DNA of 64,000 nucleotides from Neorhizobium populisoli (GCF_019430945.1 NZ_JAHYCB010000008.1:212510-276509); one strand, 5' to 3'. Counted from the stretch's first letter, positions 34,974-44,382 are shown. A program made the numbers and translations. The notes: generated by a model not told the origin, from the letters alone.

Positions 34974-35882
34974 GTGAAAAACCTCAGTCATTTCGATCTC
35001 AACGGTTTGATGCTGTTCTACGAAACCGTTAATGCCCGAAGCATCAACAAGGCATCGCAACTCCTGGGCATTCCGAAATCGACGATAAGCCGACGACTGC
35101 GGAGCCTTGAAGGCCATTTCAACTCGGCGCTTTTGAAGCGAGGGTCACAGTCTCTGGGTCTCACGGAAAGCGGTCAGGCACTTTATCGGCGATGTGAGCA
35201 CATCGCCGATGAACTTGAGAAAGCCGACCTTCAAACCTCCCGCATCCAGTATGAGCTCTCGGGCGTTCTTCGGGTCAGCATGCCGACCTTCTTTGTTGAA
35301 TGGGTTTCCGAGGCAATCGCCGAATTCGCACGCCTCCACCCTGCCGTCTGCCTCGAAATCGAGGCACATAATCGCCATGTGAGCGTGGCTGACGAGCCGT
35401 TCGACGTGGCGATCCATTTCGGGAAACCAGCGGAGACGTTCAACCCCACCCGCAATCTGATCGAGCTGCCCCGCAGCTTCTACGCCGCACCCGATTACAT
35501 AGCAAATCATGGTTCTCCGCTGAGATATCTCGATCTGTCGTCTCACCAACTGATCGTGCATCAATTTCAAATGCGGGACAGGGTTTTCCCCTGGTTGATG
35601 GGCCATGGAGAGAATTCGGCGCATATAATTCCGCGCGCGGTTGCCAACAATGCGATCATGGTTCGCGACTTCGTTGTTCGAGGGCTCGGAATCGGGCTTA
35701 TGCCAGACATCATGTGCCACCAAGCCCTCAAAGCGGGAGAGCTCACGAGGCTCGAGCTCGATTGGGACTGCCCGCCGTTGCTGACATCAGCGACTTATCT
35801 CGCTCGAGATTATGCCCCAAGGAAGGTCAGGGCGTTCCTCGACCACGTTGCTGAGAGCCTCCATAAGCAAATCGCGATCTAA
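34974..35882 (+). CDS. LysR-family transcriptional regulator
   Basis: 302 residues: HTH in FYETVNARSINKASQLLGIPKSTISRRL, followed by a LysR effector domain with DVAIHFGKP and ATYLARDYAPRKVRAFLDHV, typical of the DsdC/GcvA-like subgroup. GTG 34974 is chosen because GGGAGG lies seven bases upstream; GTG 34953 is in frame. It precedes and is co-oriented with the binding-protein/CoA-ligase cluster, which it probably controls. Confidence 0.87.
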   Translation: MKNLSHFDLNGLMLFYETVNARSINKASQLLGIPKSTISRRLRSLEGHFNSALLKRGSQSLGLTESGQALYRRCEHIADELEKADLQTSRIQYELSGVLRVSMPTFFVEWVSEAIAEFARLHPAVCLEIEAHNRHVSVADEPFDVAIHFGKPAETFNPTRNLIELPRSFYAAPDYIANHGSPLRYLDLSSHQLIVHQFQMRDRVFPWLMGHGENSAHIIPRAVANNAIMVRDFVVRGLGIGLMPDIMCHQALKAGELTRLELDWDCPPLLTSATYLARDYAPRKVRAFLDHVAESLHKQIAI

Positions 35883-36079
35883 ATTCGGTTCCGGCCTGTT
35901 CCAAATTTGGCACCCCCCTTTCCGATAGCAGGCTCTGGCGGGCGACCGTGTGCTTGTTATGGTAGCGAGCACGGCATCTTGATCGAGTGGGAGGCTTGAT
36001 AGCTGCCGAGGGAGAGACCCACGACGCGCGCTTTGCGCGCGCCGGGGAACTGCCAGAAACGGAGCAAGGGAGGAAGAGC

Positions 36080-37048
36080 ATGCTTCTACGTCGAATATTC
36101 CTAGCGCTATCAGTTGCGGGAATGACCTCAGCAGCCGCGTTTGCCCAGCAGGCCGCCTATCCGACCAACACGATCACGCTTGTCACTGGATTTCCGGCCG
36201 GATCGGGTTCAGACATCCTCGTTCGATACTTTGGCAAGGAGCTCCAGTCGCTGGCGAAGCAGACCGTCATCGTCGAGAACAAGGCGGGCGCAGCCGGAAA
36301 CATCGCCGCAGAATACGTCGCGCGATCCAAGCCGGACGGATACAACATCTATGTCCACGCAGCCAGCTCCGTCGCGGCAAACATGCACCTGTTCAAGAAG
36401 CCCCCGCTCGACGTTGCGAAAGACCTCCAGATCGCCGCGACGATCAACCAGCAGGCGTTTATGTTGATCGTTCCGGTCACCAGCCCTTTCAAGAACGTCG
36501 CCGAACTTGTGAACGGGATGACGGAGAAAGGTGACAAGGGAAGTTATGCCCAGTCAAATACGACAGGGCGGGTTATGGGCAGAATGTTCACCGATGCGAC
36601 GAAGCTCCAGACTGTAGCGATCTCCTACAAGACTGACACCGATATCCTCAACGACCTTCAAAGCGGCGTGATCGATTTCGCGATGATGAACCCGGTTTTT
36701 GCGCTGGCGCAGGTCCGTGAGGGACGCGCACGCATCCTCGCCGTCAGCACGCCCGAACGGCTAAAAGCAGCTCCGGACTATCCGACCTTCGCAGAAGCGG
36801 GGATACCCGATCTCGTGATGCTGAGCTGGTTTGCCGCCATGGTCCCTGCGGCGACGCCACGACCCGTCATCGATCAGATCAATGCCTACTTCAAGGAAAT
36901 TCTGGCTAAGCCCGAGACCGTCAAGTTTCTGACGGAAAATGGCGGCGATCCATTCATAACCAGTCCGCAAGAGGGTCAGCAGCTTTTGGTAAAACAGGTC
37001 GAAGACTGGGCGCGTTACGTGAAGATGGCAGGCATCGAACCGCAATGA
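36080..37048 (+). CDS. Tripartite tricarboxylate transporter substrate-binding protein (Bug/TctC family)
   Basis: 322 residues. Signal peptide MLLRRIFLALSVAGMTSAAA ending AFAQ, then YPTNTITLVTGFPAGSGSDILVRYFGKEL and VIVENKAGAAGNIAAEYVAR, the hallmark Bug-family segments. Strong GGGAGGAAG ribosome site before ATG 36080. Bug proteins bind organic or aromatic acids in the periplasm. No TctA/TctB membrane genes are present in the window, so it is an orphan receptor here. The ligand is probably the acid activated by the next gene. Confidence 0.88.
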   Translation: MLLRRIFLALSVAGMTSAAAFAQQAAYPTNTITLVTGFPAGSGSDILVRYFGKELQSLAKQTVIVENKAGAAGNIAAEYVARSKPDGYNIYVHAASSVAANMHLFKKPPLDVAKDLQIAATINQQAFMLIVPVTSPFKNVAELVNGMTEKGDKGSYAQSNTTGRVMGRMFTDATKLQTVAISYKTDTDILNDLQSGVIDFAMMNPVFALAQVREGRARILAVSTPERLKAAPDYPTFAEAGIPDLVMLSWFAAMVPAATPRPVIDQINAYFKEILAKPETVKFLTENGGDPFITSPQEGQQLLVKQVEDWARYVKMAGIEPQ

Positions 37049-37079
37049 TTGCAATCGTAACGATGCCGGGCCATTCTGT

Positions 37080-38666
37080 ATGAGCGACGATCCACTGTCT
37101 CCTTTTGGCCGAATGGATGTCGTCTCGCTGTTGCGAGAGCGGGCGGCGACTATCCCTAATCACCCGATGCTGATCTGGGTACCGGGTGAAGGTCCGGAAA
37201 CAACCTGGACCTACACTTCTTTTGCCGAGGAAACCTCCCGCATCGCGGGTGGCTTGGCCGCCCGAGGGATACAAAAAGGTGATCGTGTCCTTGTTCACCT
37301 GGAAAACTGCCCAGAGGCCTTGCTAGCCCGGTTCGCCTGCGCCTGGCTCGGTGCAATCTGTGTAGCCACGAACGCAATGGCCGCGGGACCGGAATTGGCA
37401 AGCCTGGCTGAAACTACGGCTCCCCGGGCCGCGATCACGCAGCCCAAGTTAGCGGATCTTGTTTCCACTCATGTGCCGGATCTCGATTGGATCGCTGTGA
37501 CCGAGACCGATGCGGGTGTCCCGCCTCGAGCGGGTACCAATCCCGAACGAGCCCAGGCGTTCTCCCGGCTCCGATCGACACCATTCCCGCAGAGAGAGCC
37601 TGATCCGCTGGCTCCGGCGCTGATAATGTTTACGACAGGTACGACGGCGCGAGCGAAGGCAGTTTTGTGGACCCACGAGAATTTCCTCTGGGCTTCATGC
37701 GTCGGCGCACAGCAGCAAGGGTTCTGGCCGGACGATGTGGTCCAGTTGTTCCTGCCACTCTTCCACGTCGTCGGTTTCTCGTGGACGTTTCTTCCGATAC
37801 TCTGGGTCGGTGGCACCGCCGTTTTGCAGCCGCGGTTCTCGGCGAGCCGTTTCTGGCCCATCGCCCTCAAACATCGTTCGACAATCGCCGCACAAGTCCC
37901 GTTCACGATGGGAGCCCTGCAAGAGCAGGACAAGCCGGACGCGCATTATTTCCGGATGTGGATCGCAAACCGCCAGATTCCGGAAATGCAGCGCAGATAC
38001 GGGATCGGAAAAATTTCGTCCGCCTGGGGTATGACCGAGATGATCTCGCAGCCGATCATCGGGGGAAACCCATTCGTCCCCCTTCAAGCCAACTCGATCG
38101 GACGAGCGTCGGTCGGGTACCGGATAGCGATCGTCGACCAGGACGGCTCGGCGGTGAACCCGGGTGGCGAGGGTGAACTGCTTGTGGGCGGCGTTCGTGG
38201 TCGCTCGCTGTTCAAAGAGTATTATGGAGACGCGCGGGCGACCTCTGACGCCTTCGACGACGTCGGCATGTTCAAGACCGGTGACAAGGTTCGACTGCTC
38301 GACGATGGGAGTGTCGTTTTCGTCGACCGTTTGAAGGATGTCATCAAGGTCGGCGGCGAGGGCGTATCGGCAAGTGAAGTCGAGGCCGTCATTCAGAAGG
38401 TCGCGGGGGTTGCGGAAGTGGCGGTTGTCGGCAGGCCCGATCCTCTCCGTAGTGAAGTGCCGGTTGCTTTCGTCGTCCTCAACCCCGGACATGGAGAGGA
38501 ACTCGCCGACGTGATCGTCCGTCAATGCCAGCAATCGCTTGCCAAATTCAAGGTCCCACAGGAGGTCCGGTTTCTCGACGAAATGCCCAAGGTGGGCTTC
38601 GGAAAAATTTCGAAAGCACGTCTTAGGGCGTTTGCCACTGAACCCGCGGGACACCTACCCCGATGA
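37080..38666 (+). CDS. AMP-forming acyl/aryl-CoA ligase
   Basis: 528 residues of the ANL superfamily. P-loop-like MFTTGTTARAKAVLWTHEN, SSAWGMTEM (A5), YYGDARATSDAFDDVGMFKTGDKVRLLDDGSVVFVDRLKDVIKVGGEGVSASEVE (A7-A8, read as separate motifs) and the terminal GKISKARLR Lys. It activates a carboxylic acid to its CoA thioester using ATP. Length and arrangement suit cyclohexanecarboxylate/aryl-CoA ligases. It follows the binding protein by 31 bases and overlaps the isomerase gene by four. Confidence 0.87.
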   Translation: MSDDPLSPFGRMDVVSLLRERAATIPNHPMLIWVPGEGPETTWTYTSFAEETSRIAGGLAARGIQKGDRVLVHLENCPEALLARFACAWLGAICVATNAMAAGPELASLAETTAPRAAITQPKLADLVSTHVPDLDWIAVTETDAGVPPRAGTNPERAQAFSRLRSTPFPQREPDPLAPALIMFTTGTTARAKAVLWTHENFLWASCVGAQQQGFWPDDVVQLFLPLFHVVGFSWTFLPILWVGGTAVLQPRFSASRFWPIALKHRSTIAAQVPFTMGALQEQDKPDAHYFRMWIANRQIPEMQRRYGIGKISSAWGMTEMISQPIIGGNPFVPLQANSIGRASVGYRIAIVDQDGSAVNPGGEGELLVGGVRGRSLFKEYYGDARATSDAFDDVGMFKTGDKVRLLDDGSVVFVDRLKDVIKVGGEGVSASEVEAVIQKVAGVAEVAVVGRPDPLRSEVPVAFVVLNPGHGEELADVIVRQCQQSLAKFKVPQEVRFLDEMPKVGFGKISKARLRAFATEPAGHLPR

Positions 38667-39304
38667 CAGATCCGGGTTTTGACTTCTACTTCGATCCGAT
38701 TTCCCCATTTTCCTATCTTGCGACGACGCAAGTAGACGAAATCGCCCGAAGACATCAACGGATTGTAAGATGGCACCCTGTGCTTGTGGGGGTGACAATA
38801 ACGAAGATCATGGGGCTGAAGCCGGTACCGGAAACGCCTCTGAAGTCCGATTACTCGTGGATGGATGCCGAACGGCAAGCGGCCATGCTCGATGTTCCGC
38901 TGCGCCGACACGGCCTCAAGAACATAAACTCTCTCGCGGTATGCCGAGCATTTCTTTGGTTGAGAGATCGAGAGCCAGATATGGCTCGACAGTTTGTGCG
39001 GCGGGCATCTGCCGCTCTATGGGTTGACGGAAGAGATATAACGCCGTTGGAGTTCGCTGTTAGCGAAGCTGCCGCGGTGGGCGCTGGCGCAGACGGACTT
39101 GAATTGGCGTTACGCGGCCCGGAGATCAGGGAGTTGCTGGCAAGGGAAGTCGATGCCGCAATAGAGCGCGGGGTATTCGGCGTCCCGTTTTTCTTCGTTG
39201 ACGGCCAGGCGTTATGGGGCTGCGATCGGCTTTGGATGCTTGACTTCAAACTCGCCCACGGCCGCTGGCCGACAAAGCGGGATTGGGAAGATATGAGTGA
39301 TTAG
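38663..39304 (+). CDS. DsbA-fold 2-hydroxychromene-2-carboxylate isomerase-like protein
   Basis: 213 residues, kappa-GST/DsbA-like thioredoxin fold. The N-terminal FDPISPFSYLATTQ carries the active-site Ser region (no CxxC), and FGVPFFFVDGQALWGCDRL is the conserved C-terminal part. The family isomerises hydroxychromene carboxylates in naphthalene and other polyaromatic degradation using glutathione. Starts in the ATGA of the CoA ligase. Last gene of the cluster. Confidence 0.85.
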   Translation: MTDPGFDFYFDPISPFSYLATTQVDEIARRHQRIVRWHPVLVGVTITKIMGLKPVPETPLKSDYSWMDAERQAAMLDVPLRRHGLKNINSLAVCRAFLWLRDREPDMARQFVRRASAALWVDGRDITPLEFAVSEAAAVGAGADGLELALRGPEIRELLAREVDAAIERGVFGVPFFFVDGQALWGCDRLWMLDFKLAHGRWPTKRDWEDMSD

Positions 39305-40013
39305 GTCGGCTGTGCCTATGCTAGCTCATTCCATTAGGCAGGTGACCATGTCCGCTCGTAATTGAAGACGGCGAGCCATTGATCAGCGCGGCCATTTATC
39401 TCGATCGGAAGCTAGATGGCGGTCGCCCACAACAAACGCACCCCTGACCAGCCTGCTCCTGCGGCGAGATAGACAGTGCTGGAGCAAATCCTTCGGCTTG
39501 TGGGGCGACTGCACTCTCCAAGCGTCACCGCCGCGCGTGACGAGCCGAACCGCACGGCCGCGGAAATCGCCGAGCTGCTTTATGACAGGCATAACTCGGC
39601 CCGCAGATCAGGAAACCCGGCTGCCAATATCTGCAACGCCGCATCGCGCTCGCCGCGAGAAACGGACTGTAATTTTGCCGCCTGCCCAGCTATAGCTACA
39701 TCAGCGGCTAGCCTTTGGGGATCTCTAGCTTCTTTGCAGAGTGTGACGATGAAGAGCCAACGCTTTGCATCGACACGCTCCTCCAGATGGAAAACAACGG
39801 GCTTTTATCCTGACGCTTCCAGTGTCGCACTTGTTTGAGCTTTATTTGGTCTAATGACAATATAAGCGCTCATTGCTGTTACCCAATTGTCTTCTCGGTA
39901 GAAGAAATTTCATGTCACAGTCCAGCCACCTGTCGAAAGACGGCGCTGATTTCGCCGTCCGATGTACTCTGGCTCGTCGTCATTATTCCATTGCGGGCGG
40001 ATTGCTCCTAAAC
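39305..40013. other. Intergenic region without a recognisable gene
   Basis: 709 bases with only short unconvincing frames lacking ribosome sites or family motifs. Its right end, from about 39983, belongs to a 277-base segment duplicated near 53.2 kb. Confidence 0.5.
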
Positions 40014-40259
40014 TCAAGACCCGATGTTGCGATCGGCACCAAACTTTCGGGACAGCGGCACCTCATCGATATTAGCAAGCGATTTATGCCTGATGAGAAA
40101 GCGTCGAACGTTCTCACGGATTGCACACAATGGGAAAATTCCCTGAGCCGCCAGTCGACACGCTTTTACGAGCACTTCGTAGGCTGCATCCCGCTTTTGC
40201 TCGGGCCACCCTTCCGGGAGATCGAAAACGTCTTCAAGGCTTCCCAGCTCTTGAACGTA
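39983..40259. repeat. 277-base duplicated segment, copy A (with DUF982 gene)
   Basis: Near-identical to 53178-53454 over its whole length with no gap (constant offset 13195). It covers the downstream flank and all but the first 16 codons of the DUF982 gene. Confidence 0.85.
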
Positions 40260-40307
40260 GCGGGATTGTTTTACAAACAGGGGTTTGTCAAACAAGGTGT
40301 TGGCCAT
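40014..40307 (-). CDS. DUF982 domain protein
   Basis: 97 residues, MANTLFDKPLFVKQ at the N-terminus and YVQELGSLEDVFDL, then a helical stretch with AYEVLVKACRLAAQG. DUF982 proteins are small, of unknown function and strongly expanded in Rhizobiales. ATG 40307 has AAAGGAGAG about five bases upstream. Most of the gene is duplicated at 53209 as a broken copy. Confidence 0.75.
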   Translation of the reverse strand: MANTLFDKPLFVKQSRYVQELGSLEDVFDLPEGWPEQKRDAAYEVLVKACRLAAQGIFPLCAIRENVRRFLIRHKSLANIDEVPLSRKFGADRNIGS

Positions 40308-40797
40308 TGCGCTCTCCTTTCTGGACATCGTTTGACGGCGTAAGAGCTAGAAAAGAGTGAAGACAATTCAATGAAGCCCGAGGTGATTTTTCACAGAATC
40401 TGCGGTGCGAGATGATTCTTGCCGATCTGTCCGAATGCGCCATGGGATCCTTGGAAATAAGGGGAAAGTTTCTTTGCAGCAGCGTGATAAGGCGCCCAGC
40501 CGCGGGGCTTGTTTGTGTCGGCACCTAGCGGTCTGTCGTTACCAAAGGCTTTTCCCTTGGCAAATGATGGCTCTGCTGGAGGTGTGTATCAATCGCTCGC
40601 TCAGGATGTACAGCTCCTTGGCTCGTGCTGCCCCGCCAATATCGACGTTGATCGCGAAAAGTTCTCATTGGAATAAATTCATCAGTCTTCCATCTTTGCG
40701 CTTTAAGCGTGGACGACAGGCGGACTACTGCGCCTCCAGTAATGGGGAGCACTGCAGGCACGCTTTGTAGTCATCCTTTGGCTCGAGGAGATGAAGA
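40308..40797. other. Intergenic region without a recognisable gene
   Basis: 490 bases between the DUF982 gene and the small membrane protein gene. Short frames exist on both strands but none shows family motifs or a convincing ribosome site. Confidence 0.45.
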
Positions 40798-41082
40798 ATG
40801 TGGGGGGTGCTGCTCGCGCTGGTTTTAGGGGTCGGGTTTTTGGTAGCGATTGCTGCCGGCACTCTTTGTTGGCTGCTGTTCGCCCTGGCGGCATCGGTCG
40901 GAGGAGCTTTGATCGGCGTAGCGATGCGGCTTAACGAGCCGGCAATCTATATTTTGCAAATGGCAGCTCCTGCCATTCTCATCCTGGCGATCCTCTGTTC
41001 CGCAGCTGCGGATCGTATAGCCCGTAATCAAGAGCGTCGGCAGATCTTGAAATACTCAACTTCTGAACGGTTGCAAAAATAG
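40798..41082 (+). CDS. Small membrane protein, unknown function
   Basis: 94 residues with two or three hydrophobic segments (VLLALVLGVGFLVAIAAG, LLFALAASVGGALIGVA and ILQMAAPAILILAILC) and a basic tail (RIARNQERRQILK). GAGGAG lies about ten bases before the ATG, supporting translation. Not recognised; topology suggests an inner-membrane protein with a cytoplasmic C-terminus. Confidence 0.55.
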   Translation: MWGVLLALVLGVGFLVAIAAGTLCWLLFALAASVGGALIGVAMRLNEPAIYILQMAAPAILILAILCSAAADRIARNQERRQILKYSTSERLQK

Positions 41083-41182
41083 GGTCAGTCAGCCTGATAC
41101 ATCAAGATGCAAACTGGCCTATTCACAATGATAAACCGATCGACCCTGCCGCGTGTGCGAGCTTCGCGAAGACTGGGCGGAG

Positions 41183-41389
41183 CTAGTCGGGCTTAACCAA
41201 TGTTTGCGTCAATGCAATCGCTTCGGCCAAGAGGTTTTCCCGGTCTCGCACGCCCTTGTTGAATAGTCTGGCGACGGTAGCAGCCAACCGACCGATAGAT
41301 GCGGGGTCGCCCGTTATTCCTTTTACTCGGGCGACCTCTTTTACCACGCTGGCGCAAAGGCGCGAATCTTCGATCGACGGGTAGCTCAT
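41183..41389 (-). CDS. Small hypothetical protein downstream of groEL
   Basis: 68 residues, soluble and helical, with the segment SIGRLAATVARLFNKGVRDRENLL. AGAGG seven bases before the ATG. It lies 60 bases after groEL on the same strand, so it may be read through from the chaperonin operon. No family recognised. Confidence 0.5.
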   Translation of the reverse strand: MSYPSIEDSRLCASVVKEVARVKGITGDPASIGRLAATVARLFNKGVRDRENLLAEAIALTQTLVKPD

Positions 41390-41449
41390 CTGGGCCTCTG
41401 CGGAATGGCTCGCCCCATGGCGGCTGGGACGAGCATTGCCGATTGCTTC

Positions 41450-43078
41450 TTAGAAATCCATTCCCGCGCCGGCTGGTGCAGCGGGAGCGGTGTCCTTCTT
41501 GGGCTTTTCTGCAATCATTGCCTCTGTCGTCACCAGCAGGCCCGCAACGGAGGCTGCATCCTGCAGCGCCGTGCGGACCACCTTGGCGGGGTCGATAACG
41601 CCCTGTGCGTAAAGATCGCCGTATTCGCCGGTCTGGGCGTTCCAGCCAAAGGAGAATTCGGTCTTCTCCCGGAGCTTGCCGACGATGACGGAGCCCTCCG
41701 CACCAGCATTCTCAGCGATCTGGCGAACAGGCGCTTCGATGGCGCGGCGGACGATCTCTATGCCAACCTTCTGGTCCTGGTTGCCCGTGGCAAGATTGTC
41801 GAGTGCCGCCACAGCACGAAGCAGCGCGACGCCACCGCCCGGCAGGATGCCTTCCTCGACGGCAGCGCGGGTCGCATGCAGGGCGTCGTCGACCCGGTCT
41901 TTCTTCTCCTTGACCTCGACCTCCGTCGAGCCGCCAACGCGGATGACGGCCACGCCACCAGCAAGCTTTGCAAGACGTTCCTGCAGCTTCTCGCGGTCGT
42001 AGTCGGAGCTGGTCTCCTCGATCTGGGCTCGGATCTGGGCGACGCGACCATCAATGTCTGCCTTCGAACCGACACCATCGATGATGGTCGTATTTTCCTT
42101 TTCGATTGCCACCTTCTTGGCGCGGCCGAGCATGTTGAGGGTCACATTCTCAAGCTTGATGCCGACGTCTTCGGAGATGACAGTGCCGCCCGTCAGGATG
42201 GCGATGTCTTCCAGCATGGCCTTGCGACGGTCGCCGAAACCCGGAGCCTTGACAGCCGCAATCTTCAGGCCGCCACGTAGTTTGTTGACGACGAGGGTCG
42301 CAAGCGCTTCGCCTTCGACATCCTCCGCAATGATCAGAAGCGGTTTGCCAGACTGGACGACGGCTTCCAGGACCGGGAGCATCGCCTGCAGGTTCGACAG
42401 CTTCTTCTCGTGGATCAGGATATAGGGATCGTCGAGTTCAACCCTCATCTTGTCCTGGTTGGTGACGAAGTAGGGGGAAAGATAGCCGCGGTCGAACTGC
42501 ATGCCTTCAACAACCTCAAGCTCGGTTTCGGCAGTCTTGGCTTCTTCGACGGTGATGACGCCTTCGTTGCCGACCTTTTCCATGGCTTCGGCGAGATACC
42601 TGCCGATCTCCTCGTCGCCATTGGCCGAGATGGTGCCCACCTGGGCGATTTCCGAGTTGCTGGTAATCTTGCGGGCGTTGGTCTTCAGTTCCTTGACGAC
42701 GGCGTCGACGGCAAGATCGATGCCGCGCTTCAGGTCCATCGGGTTCATGCCAGAGGCAACCGCCTTGGCGCCTTCCTTGACGATCGCCTGGGCGAGTACG
42801 GTCGCGGTCGTGGTGCCGTCGCCGGCAAGATCGTTCGTCTTCGACGCCACTTCGCGCAGCATCTGGGCGCCCATATTCTCGAACTTGTCTTCGAGTTCGA
42901 TTTCCTTGGCGACGGAAACGCCGTCCTTGGTGATCCGCGGCGCGCCGAAGGACTTGTCGATCACGACGTTGCGGCCCTTCGGGCCGAGGGTCACCTTGAC
43001 GGCGTTGGCAAGCACATCGACCCCACGCAGCATGCGTTCACGGGCGTCGCTGTTAAATTTGACTTCTTTGGCAGCCAT
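41450..43078 (-). CDS. groEL: Chaperonin GroEL
   Basis: 542 residues, full length: MAAKEVKFNSDARERMLRGV, VTLGPKGRNV, GDGTTTATVLA (ATP site Asp) and GGGVALLRA, ending in an AAPAGAGMDF tail, which is shorter and less GGM-rich than in E. coli. It forms the 14-mer folding chamber with GroES in the cytoplasm. It lies 60 bases after groES and is co-transcribed. Rhizobia commonly carry several groESL copies; regulation by the CIRCE element upstream of groES is expected for this one. Confidence 0.97.
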   Translation of the reverse strand: MAAKEVKFNSDARERMLRGVDVLANAVKVTLGPKGRNVVIDKSFGAPRITKDGVSVAKEIELEDKFENMGAQMLREVASKTNDLAGDGTTTATVLAQAIVKEGAKAVASGMNPMDLKRGIDLAVDAVVKELKTNARKITSNSEIAQVGTISANGDEEIGRYLAEAMEKVGNEGVITVEEAKTAETELEVVEGMQFDRGYLSPYFVTNQDKMRVELDDPYILIHEKKLSNLQAMLPVLEAVVQSGKPLLIIAEDVEGEALATLVVNKLRGGLKIAAVKAPGFGDRRKAMLEDIAILTGGTVISEDVGIKLENVTLNMLGRAKKVAIEKENTTIIDGVGSKADIDGRVAQIRAQIEETSSDYDREKLQERLAKLAGGVAVIRVGGSTEVEVKEKKDRVDDALHATRAAVEEGILPGGGVALLRAVAALDNLATGNQDQKVGIEIVRRAIEAPVRQIAENAGAEGSVIVGKLREKTEFSFGWNAQTGEYGDLYAQGVIDPAKVVRTALQDAASVAGLLVTTEAMIAEKPKKDTAPAAPAGAGMDF

Positions 43079-43138
43079 TTGTCTAACTCCTCAATAGGCA
43101 GCTATTTGACTGATAGGATGTTTTGTAAGGAGAGCCCT

Positions 43139-43453
43139 TCAGGCAGCGATCTTCTGTTCGGCCTGGGCTTCGATGATACCCAGCACGTCGCTTTCCTTGA
43201 TGATCAACAGGTCTTCGCCGTTGATCTTGATCTCGGTACCGGACCATTTGCCGAACAGGATGCGGTCGCCAGCCTTGACGTCGAGCGCCTGAATCTGGCC
43301 GGCCTCGTTACGCGCGCCAGTGCCAACTGCGACGACCTCGCCCTCGGAGGGCTTTTCCTTGGCGGTATCGGGAATGATGATGCCGCCCTTGGTCTTTTCC
43401 TGGGAGTCGACCCGGCGGACGAGAATGCGATCATGAAGCGGTCGGAACGACAT
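43139..43453 (-). CDS. groES: Co-chaperonin GroES
   Basis: 104 residues: FRPLHDRILVRRVDSQEKTKGGI, the mobile loop region GGIIIPDTAKEKPSEGEVVAVG, and KWSGTEIKINGEDLLIIKESDVLGI. ATG 43453 has GGAGG about six bases upstream; an open frame continues further but lacks family sequence. First gene of the groESL operon. Confidence 0.97.
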   Translation of the reverse strand: MSFRPLHDRILVRRVDSQEKTKGGIIIPDTAKEKPSEGEVVAVGTGARNEAGQIQALDVKAGDRILFGKWSGTEIKINGEDLLIIKESDVLGIIEAQAEQKIAA

Positions 43454-43554
43454 GTTTTCCTCCGTTGAGCAAAAATGATGACGTTGAAGACCCAGGCCGG
43501 ACCGGGTGACCAGTCCGGGCGGGTGCGAACCTCCCTCGAGCGTTCGCGGGCAAA

Positions 43555-43582
43555 ATTTATTTTCGAGATTTTTCGATTTCAA
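43555..43582 (-). promoter_or_regulatory. Candidate heat-shock (RpoH-type) promoter of groESL
   Basis: On the minus strand CTTGAAA (43582-43576) resembles the sigma32 -35 element, and an A/T-rich ATAAAT (43560-43555) follows after 15 bases. It lies between the CIRCE element and groES. The -10 does not match the consensus well. Confidence 0.35.
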
Positions 43583-43598
43583 GAGGGTCGGAAGAAAA

Positions 43599-43625
43599 AA
43601 AAGCACTCGATGGGGTTGGCTGCTA
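43599..43625. promoter_or_regulatory. CIRCE element (HrcA operator), degenerate
   Basis: AAAGCACTC, nine bases, GGCTGCTAA. It matches the CIRCE consensus arms TTAGCACTC and GAGTGCTAA at seven of nine positions each, with the exact nine-base spacer, about 145-170 bases upstream of groES. It predicts HrcA repression of this groESL copy. Confidence 0.75.
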
Positions 43626-43727
43626 ACATGCTGGAAAGGAACAAGAAATAGCATCGGGACCCAGAAAACCATTGATGAGCGCAAGATTTTACGTCACCTT
43701 CGCAGTGTCACGAAACGGAGATGAAGC

Positions 43728-44000
43728 ATGCAATTCTCGTCGGATCTGGAGCGTCAGCTCAACGGCTATGGGCTGACCACCGCGCATATCCTCTACCGCA
43801 TTCCCGATTTCGAATCCGTCCTGCAAGCCTACATTTGGCAAGACTACGATCTCGCACCTGATTTTCCGGAGATGCATAAGTTTCTGGACTTCTGGCAGGC
43901 GAAGCTCGACGGGCCTCTCCACTCCGTCCGCTATTCCCACCAGCGGCTGATCGGTCCGAACGAATGGCGCCGTGTCGAGGGCGAGTTCAAGCTTCACTGA
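43728..44000 (+). CDS. usg: Usg family protein
   Basis: 90 residues, closely fitting the alphaproteobacterial Usg family: LERQLNGYGLTTAHILYRIPD, WQDYDLAPDFPEMHKFLDFW and HSVRYSHQRLIGPNEWRRVEGEF. In Caulobacter the gene lies upstream of trpF; function unknown. Here it is divergent from groESL instead of next to trp genes. Confidence 0.85.
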   Translation: MQFSSDLERQLNGYGLTTAHILYRIPDFESVLQAYIWQDYDLAPDFPEMHKFLDFWQAKLDGPLHSVRYSHQRLIGPNEWRRVEGEFKLH

Positions 44001-44091
44001 CCTCTTGACTTTGATTTTCAGCTTCCTAGCTCATCGACAGCCCGAGACGTTGAACTCGGCGTGCTTCGATTATGTATGGAGTGACACCTGC

Positions 44092-44382
44092 ATGGAAGAG
44101 AATATCAGCATCATCAAGAGTGTTGGCATCGATGAACGTGAAGAGATCATCGTGGACTTTGCCCGGCGGCTTGAGACCGCCTCAAAGGAAGCGCTGGTCT
44201 ACGGAGAAGGGAAGTTCGCAATTTTGTCTGCCAGCATGGCAGAAGCAATGCGAGTTAATGCCGACGAAATTGCTCGCGATAAACCTGAGGCGGCCGAGCG
44301 TGTGCTGCAGCAAGCATACACGATGATGGCGCAGTTCAAGGCTGCGTATCCCCATCGGGTTATCAGTCGATCCGTCCACTGA
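44092..44382 (+). CDS. Small hypothetical protein
   Basis: 96 residues, soluble and helical, beginning MEENISIIKSVGIDEREEIIVD. ATG 44092 has GGAG about ten bases upstream. Its position between usg and a decayed small-heat-shock gene suggests a stress-related accessory role, but no family was recognised. Confidence 0.55.
   Translation: MEENISIIKSVGIDEREEIIVDFARRLETASKEALVYGEGKFAILSASMAEAMRVNADEIARDKPEAAERVLQQAYTMMAQFKAAYPHRVISRSVH

Noticed and set aside
39383..39838. Overlapping short frames on both strands as genes
   Set aside because: No ribosome sites, no family motifs and unusual composition.
43454..43684. 77-residue extension of GroES
   Set aside because: Not part of any GroES; it runs through the CIRCE element and the promoter region.
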